Part shown: in pieces, positions 21,601-33,148 of the stretch
How positions within the stretch are numbered: position 1 is the first letter of the stretch
Layout: each line of letters opens with the position of its first letter
Assembly (NCBI GenBank): GCA_930367215.1
Contig: OV884059.1
Span: 72,883,393 to 72,947,392 of the forward strand
Origin: Pollenia angustigena
Taxonomy: Eukaryota > Arthropoda > Insecta > Diptera > Polleniidae
DNA: 64,000 nt
Direction of reading: 5' to 3'
Position numbers and translations under genes: made by a program
Notes under the pieces: generated by a model
Seen by the model: only the letters and a program-made list of their open reading frames with translations
What the model was told of the DNA's origin: nothing
Database searches by the model: none

Positions 21601-24168
21601 TCAGGTGTCAAAAAAGACTGCTAGGCTTAAAGTGTCGGATGTTTTCAGCCTCCGGTGACCTTCGAACTTTATTAGATCCCGAGCGAGGTAGTTGGGATGG
21701 ACCATTAGTTTCTCTATGTATTTGACTGAATACTTTTCAATTTCTTCCTGTATGGTAGCGATGTTATGATCTCTGTGGATAATGTCATTACGCATATACC
21801 ATGGGGCGCAGACAATTTGCCGTAATATCCTAGACTGTCTTCTTTGTAGCTTCTGGATGTTTGATGCGCATGCAGTACCCCATAATTGGATGTCATATGT
21901 CCATAATGGTTTTATAATAGACTTGTATAAGAGAACTTTGTTGTCTAAGGATAAATTTGAGTTTCGACCGATTAGCCAATGTAGCTGAGCTGCTTTAAGT
22001 TTCATAGCCGTTATTTTCACTTCAATATGACGAGACCAGGTCAAGCGTCTATCTATATGAATTCCCAAGTACTTAACATGGCTTTCTACCGGAACAGTGA
22101 TGTTATTTATTTTTACAGCAGGGCACCTTTGTCTTCTGAGCGTGAAAGTTAAGTGAGCACATTCAGCCGGATTAACCTTTATTTTCCATTTTTCTAGCCA
22201 GGCTTCTGGCTGATGTGGGACCGTAAATGCTGCGGTGTAACTTTTGGGTCCTGATTAACACTAATAAATGCTGTGTCGTCCGCAAACGTAGAAGTATGTG
22301 TGCTAGGGCTTGTTGGCATATAAGCTGTTTATATTATATACTGTAACGGCCCTAATATGCTGCCTTCAAGGACACCAGCAGATATTTTCTTGGTGGGGGA
22401 GTATTGGTTTTTTGATCTAACCATGAATGTTCTGCCAGTTAAATAGCTCTCAAGGAGTTTGTGAGTGCTTTGTGGAAACATTCGTGTTATTTTAATGATC
22501 AGCCCATCATGCCAAACTCTGTCGAATGCTTGGGAAATGTCTATAAACAGTGCTGAGCAATATTCCTTTCTCTCAAACGCTGATCTAATTTGGGTAACAA
22601 TTCCATGCACTTGTTCGACTGTTAGGAAATTAAAAAAAAAACCATGCCTTGCTCGGAATCCGAACTGATGATCCGGAATGATTGCGTGTTCATTAAGATA
22701 GGGAGTTATAAAAAGAATATTTTTTCGAATAGCTTTGATAACATTGATAGTAGGATGATTGGTCTGTACAACGTAATTTGACTAGCGTATTTTCCTGGCT
22801 TAGGGATCATAACAATTGTAGAGGTCTTCCAAGAGGATAGGAAGTAGCCAACTCGTAATATAGCATTAAAGATGATCAGCAAGATTCTTGAAGCAAACGT
22901 AGGTAAATTTCTTATCATTGAGCCTGTGACATTTTCTATCGCTGATTTTACTTGGGTTTAATTTTTAATTTAAATTTTATTGGATCGTTAGCTGTGTCAG
23001 GAATAATTGGACGACAGGAACAAGTATCAGTATCATGGGGCGTGAAAACTTTCTCCAAGTGGCTTGCAAAGGCATTTATTTTTTCATTTGTGTTTTTGGC
23101 CCAGGTACGGTTTTCCAGTCTTAGTGGAGATTCGTGGGTTATAGGGCATTGCGTATGTCTTACAGCCTTCCATAAGCTATAATTGGAGTTTTTTGTGGCA
23201 CCTAGGCTGTTTAGATAGCCTTCTATTGCAGAGTCTTGTTTCTGTCTCAGTTTGTTGCGTAGAGTTGCCTGGCATAACCGCAGTTGGGCCTTGATGGTTG
23301 GGGAACCATTATTTTGCCATTGTCTTCTCAACTTCCTTCTTTCCCTGACAGGGGTCTCTATATCCACAGATGTGAATTGCGGACCATGCTTTATTGTACG
23401 CTTGATTGGGGTTGCATTTCTTGCAGAAGCATCCAAGACTTCTGTAAGTCTGTCGACAGCTGTTTGGATGTCAGATAAATTTTTTAGGGAAATGCTCTGA
23501 GATAGATGAGTGTTTTTGTTTGGAAAGGAAATAAAGTTTTCAGTTGCGTTATCAAAGTTGCCTTTTAGAATAAGGATTGAAGATGAATGATCAGACGATA
23601 AATCGTGTGAGGAACTAATTACTAAGTGATCGCTCTTGATGTTTTTAATAACGGCAAAGTCGATAAGGTCTGGTAGCTTGTTGAAGTCAGTGGGCCAATA
23701 GGTAGGTTTTCCACTCGATACGACATAAAGATTTTTTGCATTGACGGTGTTATATAGCTGGTTACCTCAAGGACTTATAAGTATGGAGCCCCAATACGTA
23801 TGCTTAGCGTTGTCCGAATGTGGAGAAGAAGTTTAGAAATGTATCGTGTGCAATTTTTGTTGTCTAGGGGGACAATATACGGATGATAACGTGATTTTAA
23901 AATCTGTAAGATTTATAGATGTAGCCTGGATACAATCTTCCTTGTACTCCGGCATTGGAGAATGTCTGACTTGTTTGTACACAATTATGGCTGTGCCACC
24001 ACAAGCCCGTCCGCTCGGATGTTTTGTGTCCCCATTTACTCTAAAGCAGTTTTTTAGAGTAAAGTGGGTTTCAGAGACGAGAAAGAAGCACGTCGATTTC
24101 GTGCATTTGAAGAAAATGTGCTACTTCGTATTTATGTTGGGAGAGCCCGTTTGCGTTCCAGAAATTTA
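21601..24168 (-). pseudogene. Jockey-B ORF2: endonuclease and reverse transcriptase, broken
   Basis: Starts right after ORF1 with NFWNANGLSQHKYEVAHFL, the usual Jockey start. Endonuclease blocks: VSETHFT near 24060, RACGGTAIIVY near 24010 and DLSSDHSSSILI near 23600 (the SDH catalytic box). The linker region around 22948-23436 is still open for 162 codons. RT pieces: MIPKPGKYASQITLYRPI near 22800, HGIVTQIRSAFERKEYCSALF and DISQAFDRVWHDG near 22520, then SILGPL near 22350 and GIHIDRRLTWSRHIE near 22050. Several frameshifts and stops; GVPQG reads GVLEG and the FADD region is degraded. C-terminal stop at 21601. Confidence 0.9.
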
Positions 24169-24171
24169 TTT

Positions 24172-25262
24172 TTACCTGGTTAATTTTTTATTTAGTAGAA
24201 CTTGCTGGAGCATGTTTTGGTTTCGCATCATTTCCTGAAACATGTTCTGCATGGTGGCTATGAAGTTATTCATAATTTGAACTAGATTTTCAATTGAGCC
24301 CGATATGTCTGCAGAAGGTATTTGTGGAGATTCCTTAGGAACATTAGCGTATGAAGGTTGGATTGCGTTAGCTACTTTCGCAGGATTATGGCCGTGGGAG
24401 TTTTCTTTCAGGACTTGGGCATATGAGTAGTTTTGTTTGTTGGTTTGTATAGAGTTAGCATAAGAGCCCGCGGGAAAGCTGGATGCATAAGGTGGACGAT
24501 ATTAGGAGTGCGCATATTTTTGGATTTGCTGAGGTTTTTTTAAGTGCAAGAATACTCTACAACCTCTATAGTTAGCTGTGTGATTTTCGCCACAGTTACT
24601 CCATTTCCTTACCTTTTGGTCAACTTTGGAGTGGTTGCATTCCGAAGTTTTATGAGCGTCACCACAAACAACACATACGTGAGGTAGCTTGTAATACGAT
24701 TTCGTTTGCCCGTGTTGGTGCACTGAGTGGGAGCCTTGCGTTTTAATGGCTCCTCTACTGTTATTCTCCTACTTAGGAGGTATCTCAAGTTGTAAATAGG
24801 ATGAACCGAATTTTTTGATTTTAGGAGCGATGAATCAACGGCTAGCTCGATACGGTGCATTGGTTGAGGAACTTTGTTCCTGTTCAAAATATTATGAACA
24901 GATCTCACCTCATACCCTTCCAACTCTAAGGCAGATTTTATTTCCTCTGTTGGAACGGAACTATCTATACCTTTTATGACAACAGTCAAACCCTTAGCAC
25001 TTTTTAGTTGATACGTATAGTAACTTTTCTTTGCTGCATCGAGGTGTTTTGAGATGATACGAAAGTTCATTTCAGTATGGGTTTGGATCTTGGTCTCTTG
25101 GATTTGTCCTCGTCTTATTGACACGTCACGAGTGTTTTCATTGCTGACGATTGGAGAGTTAATAACTATGTCCGCATTCCTATTGGTTAAGCTGGGACTG
25201 CTCTCTTTGTTGGGAGTATTTGTGAGGCTCGTTCACGAAATTGATAGAGCCCCCCTTTTTGT
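24172..25262 (-). pseudogene. Jockey-B ORF1 (Gag-like nucleic-acid-binding protein), broken
   Basis: The N-terminal part is truncated. SIRRGQIQETKIQTHTE leads into a PRE_C2HC/RRM-like region (GLTVVIKGIDSSVPTEEIKS). A frameshift near 24720 precedes zinc knuckles. The first is intact (CVVCGDAHKTSEC). In the second the first Cys is replaced: KWSNCGENHTANYRGC, where KC is expected. The C-terminus (MNNFIATMQNMFQEMM, LLNKKLTR) ends at TAA 24174-24172, directly before ORF2. In life such proteins bind element RNA. Confidence 0.85.
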
Positions 25263-25430
25263 TGATATTTATTTATTTTATGTGCCTATAATTTAATAAC
25301 ACTATTTTCTGTGACTATTTAAAATAATATTATTCTCCGCACCTATACGAATAATAAAAACTTGGTTCGGCTTTAATTTGTTTTGTTTGTTTTTTTCATA
25401 AAAGATATCACTTTAAAACATCCACTTATC
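25263..25430. other. Short AT-rich spacer
   Basis: Nothing recognised. Confidence 0.4.
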
Positions 25431-25775
25431 AAGAGCTGATGGCAGATATATTTCTGTCGCATGTACTCCGTCCAAGCTGCTATTGAACTTCAACCAGATC
25501 GGATCCGATAAATGACTTCTCAGTCAAAAAGGCACGACCGCCGCCACCTTTACCTATAAATTCCTTGTTGTTTTTTATATCTTAAGAACGGCAAGAGGCA
25601 AAGATTCCAAATTAGGCTCAACCATCTTGATTATCAGTACGCAACATCCGACAAAAGACGGACGGTATTTATGTCTGTATAGCTGTATTTATATAACAAT
25701 CTGTTCTTATCGCACCATGGTGAAGGATATATAAGATTCGGCATAGACGATTAAGGCACTCTTACTTGTTTTTTT
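25431..25775. repeat. Family D fragment with terminal motif
   Basis: Carries AAGAACGGCAAGAGGCAAAG, TCGCATGTACTCCGTCCAAG and the family end GATTCGGCATAG...GCACTCTTACTTG at about 25738-25772. Confidence 0.7.
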
Positions 25776-26094
25776 TTTTTATTAAGTATAAGTGGTGAGT
25801 ATAGACGTACAAATACATACAAGTATAGATACGAGCTTCTGTTTCAAATCAGCTGCTCAGTGTTGTCAAATTGCTATTGGTGAACAAAGGAAACGTAGTT
25901 TTAATAGATTTTGAAGCAAATACACTTAAACAAAGAGTTGAAATATTTATTTGCTATTTACACTGCTTTGTTTAAGGAAAACAGTTAAAAAATTTATAAA
26001 AAAAATAACGAAATTTTTTGTTGCTTTTGAAAAAATATTCACAAAACATATGTTGATTTTTGTTATAAATCTTATTATTCTGGTTAATCAAGTA
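25776..26094. other. No gene recognised
   Basis: AT-rich. A 64-codon frame at 25951-26145 shows no motif and runs into family E. Confidence 0.4.
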
Positions 26095-26285
26095 AAATCA
26101 AGGCCGTCTGGCAAGCCTGCTGTAAACATTACTAACTTGTTCTAAATTCAATTTACCTTCCAAATATTTACAGAACAATACACAATTTAATATAATTTAA
26201 ATTCAGTACGTCTGCCTTTAATAATTCTGTTAAATTCTTTGTATTTGTTTTTATATATTTTTATACCATTAGCCACTAGTGGTAC
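26095..26285. repeat. Family E, uninterrupted (empty-site) copy, inverted
   Basis: Reverse complement of the sequence that flanks hAT-1. At the point equivalent to the hAT-1 insertion it reads GCAGACGTACTGAATTTAA with no insert. It is abutted by a Harbinger-like MITE at 26286. Confidence 0.8.
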
Positions 26286-26631
26286 AGGCTAGATAAAACT
26301 ATCCACAAGTTTTACGTATTCCATAATACTTTGTGAGATAGAAATCTAATGAGTTTTGTTGCGACTGTCAAAAAATCTAATTAACATGACAGTTTGTGTT
26401 CCCACCATCACACAAAGTATAAACACTTACACATGAAATAAAATGCAACTATGATCCAATGAAAAGTATTATTGTTTAGAAATTTTTCAAAAAACGCTGA
26501 AGTCGTATGGGATGTTTTCATGCTACTTGTCATTTTCATCACACATGCATTCACACAATCAGACTTTTACATATGACTTGAGTTTTTGACATGTATTAAT
26601 ACAAAGTATGTATAATAGTGTTAGCTAGCCT
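26286..26631. mobile_element. Harbinger-like MITE, 346 bp
   Basis: Ends AGGCTAGATAAAACTAT and, reversed, AGGCTAGCTAACACTAT. Flanks TAC (26283-26285) and TAA (26632-26634) differ at one base from a 3-bp TAA duplication. A close copy lies at 3489-3787. Confidence 0.72.
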
Positions 26632-26634
26632 TAA

Positions 26635-27059
26635 GGAGTGTATGCTAAGTTTGTTATTATGTGTGCATTCATTAAGTATATTGATAAAGTATATGAACCT
26701 TCCGGGTCAATGAGTAATTTTATATCTATTTACCCATATCCGGCTGTTTAAATTTCGCTCACTTTAGAACGATTTAACGAAATCGAACAATTTCGCAGTC
26801 AAATTGCTTACAGTTTGAATTGGAATTTTGTACAACCGGTTTAGAAAGAAAGAGTTATGGATCCACTTCCACACACATTCAAATAAATTTTTAAATGTGA
26901 ACTGAGTCCTGAAATATTATTATTTTCTTAAAATATCCGAGCTAATTTATTAGTTTCTCCGAAAATTGAGTCTCAAAGAACAGATAGAACTCTGATGATT
27001 AATGATGAGGCACATTGATGTGGGACAATATGGCTGTACCTTATAGAACTTCAAGTGTC
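26635..27059. other. No gene recognised
   Basis: AT-rich single-copy-looking sequence within this window. Confidence 0.4.
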
Positions 27060-27420
27060 GTTAAAAAAAATTTTTATTTACATAAAACCATTTGTTATTT
27101 GGAAAATTTAAATCTTTAAAGTTACAAAAGGAATTACCATAAGGATAATGAAATGAAAGTGCTAACATTTTAATACTCCTTTCCACAGGTGGGATGGATG
27201 AAAATATGTAAGTCATTCCTTTTGTAATTTCTACAATTTTGATCTCAAACCCTGTAAACTCTATATACTCTGGGTGCTTTTGAGTGGCGAAATTCATTTA
27301 ATTATGGTCGTCTGTCTGTGAGTATGCTAAAATTGGTTTTATGAAAACCCAAGAAATTATAGGGAGTTGGTTAATATATAAATTGAAACTATGCGGATCG
27401 CAACCAACAGCAACCCTGTA
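27060..27420. repeat. Family D fragment
   Basis: TTTGTAATTTCTACAATTTTG, AACTCTATATACTCTGGGTG and GAAAACCCAAGAAATTATAGG match other family D copies. Confidence 0.65.
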
Positions 27421-27876
27421 TTAACGTTAATGTTCTTCAACAACTTCACTAATTTAACAAAGTACTAAAATATGCTCCACCAACAAAATCAATGGGGGCT
27501 ACAAGTGTTCCAATGAATCAATATTTTAAACAAGGTACTCCGATCGATTCTCTAGAATGTCCGTGAAAAGTTTCAAAAGCTCCCAAGTTCTATTAACTCT
27601 TTTAAAATCTAAGTGCCCAAAAGCGAAGCAACAATTTGAAGCTACATTGACAAGTTTTATTAAAAAAATAATATTTTTTACTCAAGTACTTATTTTTTCT
27701 GAAATTATCGAAAAAAAATCTCGTAATTTATAAAATTTCTGGACTTAGATTTATTCAATTAATCGACTAATTTTAAAATTTTATTCGTTTAATCGAATTA
27801 GTTAAAATGCAAAATATCGATTAATCGTTTAATCGAACAAAAATAAAAGCCGATTAATTGAACACAAGTCTCCTGG
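27421..27876. repeat. ATTAATCGA-rich hAT remnant and start of LINE-C tandem unit 1
   Basis: 27762-27876 (AATTTTATTCGTTTAATCGA...GCCGATTAATTGAACAC) recurs at 29836-29960, before the second LINE-C unit. The motif resembles the hAT-1 subterminal region. 27421-27700 shows nothing. Confidence 0.65.
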
Positions 27877-29790
27877 GCGGATGGTATACCTGCTCTGGTC
27901 TTGAAGCAGTGCTCTTCGACGCTAGCTCGTCCCTTAGAAAATGTTTTCAGCACTTTATACCGTGCCGCGGAATTTCCAGTCTGCTAGAAAGTTGCTAACG
28001 TAACGCCAATTCCTAAAAAAGGAATGGCTGATAACCCTGAAAATCACCGCCCAATTGCAATTTGTTCGGCACTTTCCAAAGTTATGGAGAGTATGGTAAA
28101 TTACCATATTGTCAAATATGTAGAGTCAAACTACCTACTAAGCGACCGCCAGTAAGGCTTTGATAGAGGTCGCTCTACTGGAGACTTACAGCTTTGTTAT
28201 CGGAAAAATGGTGCCGTTCTGTCACCATTTTGGTGAAAGTAATGTAATTGCTTAAGATATTTTCAAGGCATTTGACAGAGTCTGGTATGGTGCACTATTG
28301 TCAAAACTTGTTGAATTTGGTTCGATTTATATCAAGTTTTCTCAGAGATCGCACTATACGATCTTTCTCCTACTCTATTTCTTATCTTCCTAAATGACCT
28401 CCTACGTCAAACTTTCAACCCTACCTTTTCTTTTGCGATGACAGCAACCTTTGACATTCGTACTCACTCGAATGCAGACCAAGCGTATCCGATATCGGTG
28501 CTATGAGGCAGAATGGAACGGGGTCGATTTTAATGCCCGAAAAACCCAATGTTGCGTGCTGACACATAAACGCGAGACAAATCAAGGTGCCTCATCTGTA
28601 TATATGGGTGGCATAATTATTGAGGAATCAGAATCTCGTGATGTTCTGGCCATGAGGATACAATGTGATGTCCGATGGACAGAACATATACTTAAGGTGG
28701 CGAAAAAAGCATTCAAGCCCCTCGGTTTTCTAAGCAGGCGTAAGATATACTTCACTCCATCTGATCTCCTTACTATTTATACCGCCTATATCCGACCGCG
28801 TATGGAATACAACTCTTATATGTGGGCCGGTGCTTCAAAGTCTACTTTGGAGCTTCTCGACCGAGTGCAGGAGAGGGTGAAGGGCTCATTGGTGACAGTA
28901 AGGTATCTAATTCTATTGGCACCCTTGTGCAACGTGGGTTGTATTTGCCTGTTTCATCGTTACTACAATGGGTTGTGTTCTGACAAAATTAGGTATCTGG
29001 TTCCCGAAACCCGTACGTTTGCTCGTAATACACGTCTTTTTTTAAGAGCCCATCTTTAAGTGGTCGATTGGCAGGTGAATCGTACAACGCATTACAGAGA
29101 GAATTCGTTCGTATGTGGAATAACCTTCCTACAGAAGTCTTCCCTCTCACTTACAAAATGATTAAGTTAAAATCGAATGTTTACAAACACTACTCCCTCT
29201 ATCCTTGTTCCCACTTTCTATTTTCCTAGTTCCAACACAATGCAATGCATAAGTAGGTTTCATCCCCTGATTGCTGGTCCTAAGACAAAACAAAAGGTTA
29301 AGATTCATGTACAAGTTCTTTGTGTCGAATATTATTTATATATCGTCATCTGTATGAGATGTAAGGATGGGGGCTTAAATGGGACTTATGTTAAATATTG
29401 GACCTTAGAGGACAGAATGTGATTCTAAAACGATCGGTGTACTTAAAGGTTGATCTAATATTTTTTTAGGGGCTACAAACATCATTACAAATGCATTATA
29501 CCCTCTCCATTATTGTGGTTTGGGTATAATTGTGTTAAGATGTAATGCCTTATATAAGAGTTCTTTGGGCCAAAGGCAATAAGCTTTGATGTGGGCTATG
29601 GGAAATGATGGACCGTTTCTCACCATTTAAAAAGCTTGTTCATTACGACAATTAAAATACATTTGCCAGTTTTCATCAAATTATCTGTAAAATTGCGACC
29701 TTGTCCATTTTGCGCACAAGGTTGACATTAACAGTTAGCCAACCAACCGGATCGGATGACATCTATAGATCGATTCAAAAATGGATTCTG
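27877..29790 (+). mobile_element. LINE-C, tandem unit 1 (decayed non-LTR element)
   Basis: Carries RT and RT-tail coding sequence followed by a long non-coding 3-prime part. The same sequence, including that 3-prime part, lies inverted at 50.82-52.69 kb. Clade not certain: the RT resembles CR1/L2-type elements more than Jockey. No poly-A found. Confidence 0.75.
27960..29160 (+). pseudogene. Reverse transcriptase of LINE-C, unit 1, broken and internally deleted
   Basis: In shifting frames: NVTPIPKKGMADNPENHRPI near 27998, AICSALSKVMESMVNYHIVK near 28060, GFDRGRSTGDL near 28160 and a degraded KAFDRVW box near 28275. The segment that should hold GVPQGS is missing between the RDRTI-like and PTLF-like blocks. 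The catalytic FADD box near 28432 has lost one base. A 202-codon open part (28451-29059) holds QCCVLTHKRETNQGASSVY, YIRPRMEYNSYMWAGA and ETRTFARNTRLF, and is followed after a stop by WNNLPTEVFPLTYKM. Not functional. Confidence 0.85.
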
Positions 29791-29835
29791 GGGCCTAATT
29801 ACTGCATTTGATATCGAGTAAGCTATCGTATTTTA
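29791..29835. mobile_element. MITE P fragment at the tandem-unit junction
   Basis: GGGGCCTAATTACTGCATT...GAGTAAGCTATCG is the outer part of MITE P; the rest of the element is missing. The remaining outer-to-inner part occurs beside unit 2 at 50.63-50.82 kb. Confidence 0.55.
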
Positions 29836-30060
29836 AAATTTTATTCGTGTAATCGAATAAGTTAAAATGCCAAATATCGATTTATGGTTTAATCGAACAA
29901 AAAAAAAAGCCGATTAATTGAACACTCTTGTACCTGCCTAAGCAAAATTATGTTATGAGGTAAACAAGTCTCCTGGGCGGATGGTATACCTGCACTGCTC
30001 TTGAAGCAGTGCTCTTCGACGCTAGCTCGTCGCTTAGCAAATCTTTTCAGCACTTTATAC
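29836..30060 (+). mobile_element. LINE-C tandem unit 2, left fragment
   Basis: Repeats 27762-27950 (AGTCTCCTGGGCGGATGGTA, GCAGTGCTCTTCGACGCTAG). It stops at CTTTATAC (30053-30060), exactly where a hAT starts. The continuation (CTTTATAC, then CGTGCCGCGG) is found inverted from 52694 downward. Confidence 0.85.
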
Positions 30061-31227
30061 TACAGCTGGGATACTATCGATATTTTCTACTATCGATAGT
30101 TTAGATTTCACTATCGATATATCGATATTACTATTGACTGAATGTTTGTACTCAAGTAGGAAAACTTTAACTAGTTTTTTTGTCAGGCTAAAGTTCGTTG
30201 TTTTTATCACTTTATTGAACCTATGAGACGTATCCCTAGAGGGAAGCGAACTGACACCAAAGTTATCTCGTGATAGGTCTTTGGTGGTAGAGACCGGTTC
30301 TAGTTTTAACACTTTTTATGAATAAGACCTATCACTTTTACATGGGGTTGTCATTGGAGGGGGTCAATTGACACCATTTGACCAGTCACACATCTATTCT
30401 CACTGGACGTGTTTAGTGACAGTTACTACAATGTATTATTATTTCAATACAATGAAGTATTATTTTAATAAAACAAGTCCTAGAATAAAATTCAAGAGCC
30501 AAATTTTAGAAAGTCCCAAAAAATGTGTCAAACTTCCGGTGAAGACTGTACTTTAATTCATTAATTTTTTAACTTTTTGTTCTCCCTAAACTGGTTATAC
30601 GATTGGTTCTGCTTTCACTGGTCATGAGTTCTTTCTTTTGTACCTGATCTATTTTCACAACTTCCAGGACCAGTCTGTTGGACCAATTGACACAAATTTC
30701 CCGCAGGGATGTATGTACGCACGTTATTTAAGATGACAGTTTTTTCAAATTGTGATGCTGATAAGCACCTTTCTGAAGGAACCATAGTAACAGGGACTTA
30801 AGATATTTTATTGCAACTTTAGATAATGTTCTAAATTGGATTTGTTTTTCAACCCAAAAGGTCATCAATCTAGCGGACTTTTCCTCTAATGGTCGTTCAT
30901 TGTTTTATCCAATGCTCGCAATTTCAATTGCATTTTTATTATAGTCCCTATGTAAACGTATGAAAATTTCGGCATAAAGGCCTTAAGTTAGTAGTAAATA
31001 TGCACAGCTAAGCAATCCATACCACCTGCCATTCTTGTCGTTTGTATTCATTGCTGTAATTCTGCGCGAACTAATAATAGCAAGTAAAAACTTTCGGCAA
31101 AAAACTGTGTGTATATATGTAGATAGCTGCTGTTACATGGTTCATAATATCGATATTGATATTTTTCCTATCGATATTTTCGATAGTTTATGACTATCGA
31201 TAGTACTACGATAGTTTCCCAGCACTA
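30061..31227. mobile_element. hAT element hAT-5, copy 1, 1.17 kb
   Basis: Ends TACAGCTGGGATACTATCGA and, reversed, TAGTGCTGGGAAACTATCG. Subterminal TATCGATA motifs are dense. The left flank is CTTTATAC; the right flank (GTATGTAT) does not match it, so this is not a simple insertion. A copy lies inverted at 52695-53586. The interior has no transposase. Confidence 0.8.
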
Positions 31228-31361
31228 GTATGTATAATTTTCATGTTTAACCCTCCGGCTTACGCATGTTTTGATTATATATACACATTTAACAAAGGTT
31301 TTACAGGAAGGGTGTAAAATTATATTTGATATCTTGCATCTCATTCAGTTTTTATTTTTAA
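31228..31361. other. Short spacer, nothing recognised
   Basis: Joins the hAT right end to the family S pair. Confidence 0.4.
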
Positions 31362-31698
31362 TATTTTCAATCAGGCTTAAGTTCATCAAATTTAATTTTC
31401 ATTAAATTATTTTTATGAAGAAACCAATTTTACAACATGAAAATTAATTACAACTGTCATTGATAATCATCCATTCTTGACCGACCTGAGATTCGAACCC
31501 AGGCGGCTGGTTACCCTGACATGTTTCGATCGCTACCACTCGATCCCCTCAGAGGGATTTGCCGTCTTACACTCGCAGCCATCGACGACTGCTGAAGTCA
31601 ATAGTCAAACATCAATCCAAATTGTATTTTAACCTTTGGTAGATTGAAATTTGCCTTTCTGAATGATTATCCATTTTCAATTGATTTTACATGTTCTT
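31362..31698 (-). mobile_element. Family S repeat, copy 2 (5-prime-truncated)
   Basis: Minus-strand reading matches copy 3 from GAAGAACATGTAAAA to the tail. The B-box-like GGGTTCGAATCTCAGG at about 31488-31503 is close to the RNA polymerase III consensus GGTTCGANNCC. It forms the left arm of a long hairpin with copy 3. Confidence 0.8.
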
Positions 31699-32281
31699 CC
31701 ATAAATAGTTCAACAAAATTACCACAATACTAATTATTGTTAAAGCTAAGGCACGAGCTCTATGTGTACATTTGTCCTTCAAGTTGTGCTGACAAAGGTC
31801 AACAAGAAAAGAAAAGACGAACATGAAAAAACAAAAATGTACTTTGGACTTCAAGAAGAATTCTTGACAAAAAGTACGAAAAAACAGAGGTAAGGGAAGA
31901 ACATGTAAAATTCAGAAAGGCAAATTTCGATCTACCAAAGATTAAAATACAATTTGGTTTAAGGATTGATGTTTGACCATTGACGTCAGCAGTCGTCGAT
32001 GGCTGCGAGTGTAAGACGGTAAATCCCTGTGAAGGGATCGAGTGGTAGTGATCGAAACATGTCAGTGTAACCAGCCGCCTGGGTTCGTATCACAGGTAAG
32101 TCAAGAATGGATGATTATCAATGACAGTTTTAATTAATTTTCATGTTGTAAAATTCCTTTCTTCATAAAAATAATTTAATGAAAATTAAATTTGATAAAC
32201 TTAAGCCTGATTGAAAATATTGAAAATTTGTATTAAAAACCATAAATAGTTCAACAAAATTACCACAACACTAATTGTTTA
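31699..32281. repeat. Direct repeat of about 42 bp flanking family S copy 3
   Basis: 31699-31741 and 32240-32281 share CATAAATAGTTCAACAAAAT and continue to CTAATT(ATT)GTT with few differences. This is longer than usual SINE/LINE target duplications, which are mostly under 20 bp. Confidence 0.75.
31787..32239 (+). mobile_element. Family S repeat, copy 3, with tRNA-like A and B boxes
   Basis: A-box-like GATCGAGTGGTAGTG at 32036-32050 and B-box-like GGGTTCGTATC at 32081-32091, about 31 bp apart, as in tRNA promoters. About 250 bp of non-tRNA sequence lies upstream of the A box. The 3-prime part contains AATTTAATGAAAATTAAATT and ends CTGATTGAAAATATTGAAAA. Head-to-head with copy 2. Confidence 0.8.
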
Positions 32282-33148
32282 TATTTTTAGTTAAATATGT
32301 ACATACGATTTTTAAAGTAAAAAACATAATGGGGCAATATGTTGGTGTTTTATCATTCTTTAAGGTGTTAAACGGGTAAGTAAATCAATTATAAAAATTT
32401 TTTCTTTCTAATTTCTTTTTTGGGTTTTTTCAAGCACAAATTGGAGATAAAATCAACTTTATAATACTTGAATCAAGCGCGTTTTGAGATTGATTCAATT
32501 TTAGTTTTACTTTAATCAATCTCATTTTCGGATTGCTTCAAGTACGAAATCGGGATTGAATATAGATAATTTAAGTATTTTGGGATTGTAAATCCGTACT
32601 TGAATTAATCTTTCTGTACTTGATTGAAGAAAATACGTACTCAGCGTACTATCAATCCCACTTCGGATTGATTTGAGTACGTTTCGATTGATTTTTCTTT
32701 GTACATTGTTATTCTTATTATTGCTTAAAAAATTTACAAGAAAAGTAATATTGGGTGGTTTTGAATCAAACGTGGTATGAATATTATAAAAGTAATTTTG
32801 GATGAATAGCCAAGCCAGCTGGCATACCCTTGGATATTCCAACGAGAGCAGATTTTAAAGCAAATATCTATGCTTTCAACAAATAAGTCACATTTTAGCA
32901 AATTGTTATTGAAAAATATGTAAAAGCCTTGTATGTCAACATCACTCGTTCCTCAATCCCGCTAAATAAAATTTATCGACAACAGCATCAATTTGTCTTT
33001 TGTAGTCATTTATTGTCTGCACTCGTAAGACTAAACTTTCCTGCCCGTCTACTATTGTGACCTTTTTCCTTCGATTTCTGGAGTTGTCTTAAATCTGGCT
33101 GACGATGGTAAAATTGCATTTAAAAGTATGATAATATAAAGTCCTGTG
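32282..33148. other. No gene; GATTGATTCAA-rich tract at 32440-32710
   Basis: CTTGAATCAA, ATTGATT and CAATCCC motifs recur many times between 32440 and 32710 in both orientations, like hAT subterminal repeats, but no paired termini were found. The rest shows nothing. Confidence 0.45.

Larger units (their letters stand above)
21483..25262 (-). mobile_element. Jockey-clade LINE (Jockey-B), nearly full length, copy 1
   Basis: Oligo-A (T on the plus strand) at 21483-21495 marks the 3-prime end. ORF2 then ORF1 follow in the order expected for a LINE transcribed on the minus strand. The 5-prime end breaks off inside ORF1 near 25262, after which the sequence is unrelated. About 3.8 kb. A second, shorter copy with the same 3-prime tail lies at 43.09-44.77 kb. 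Confidence 0.92.
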
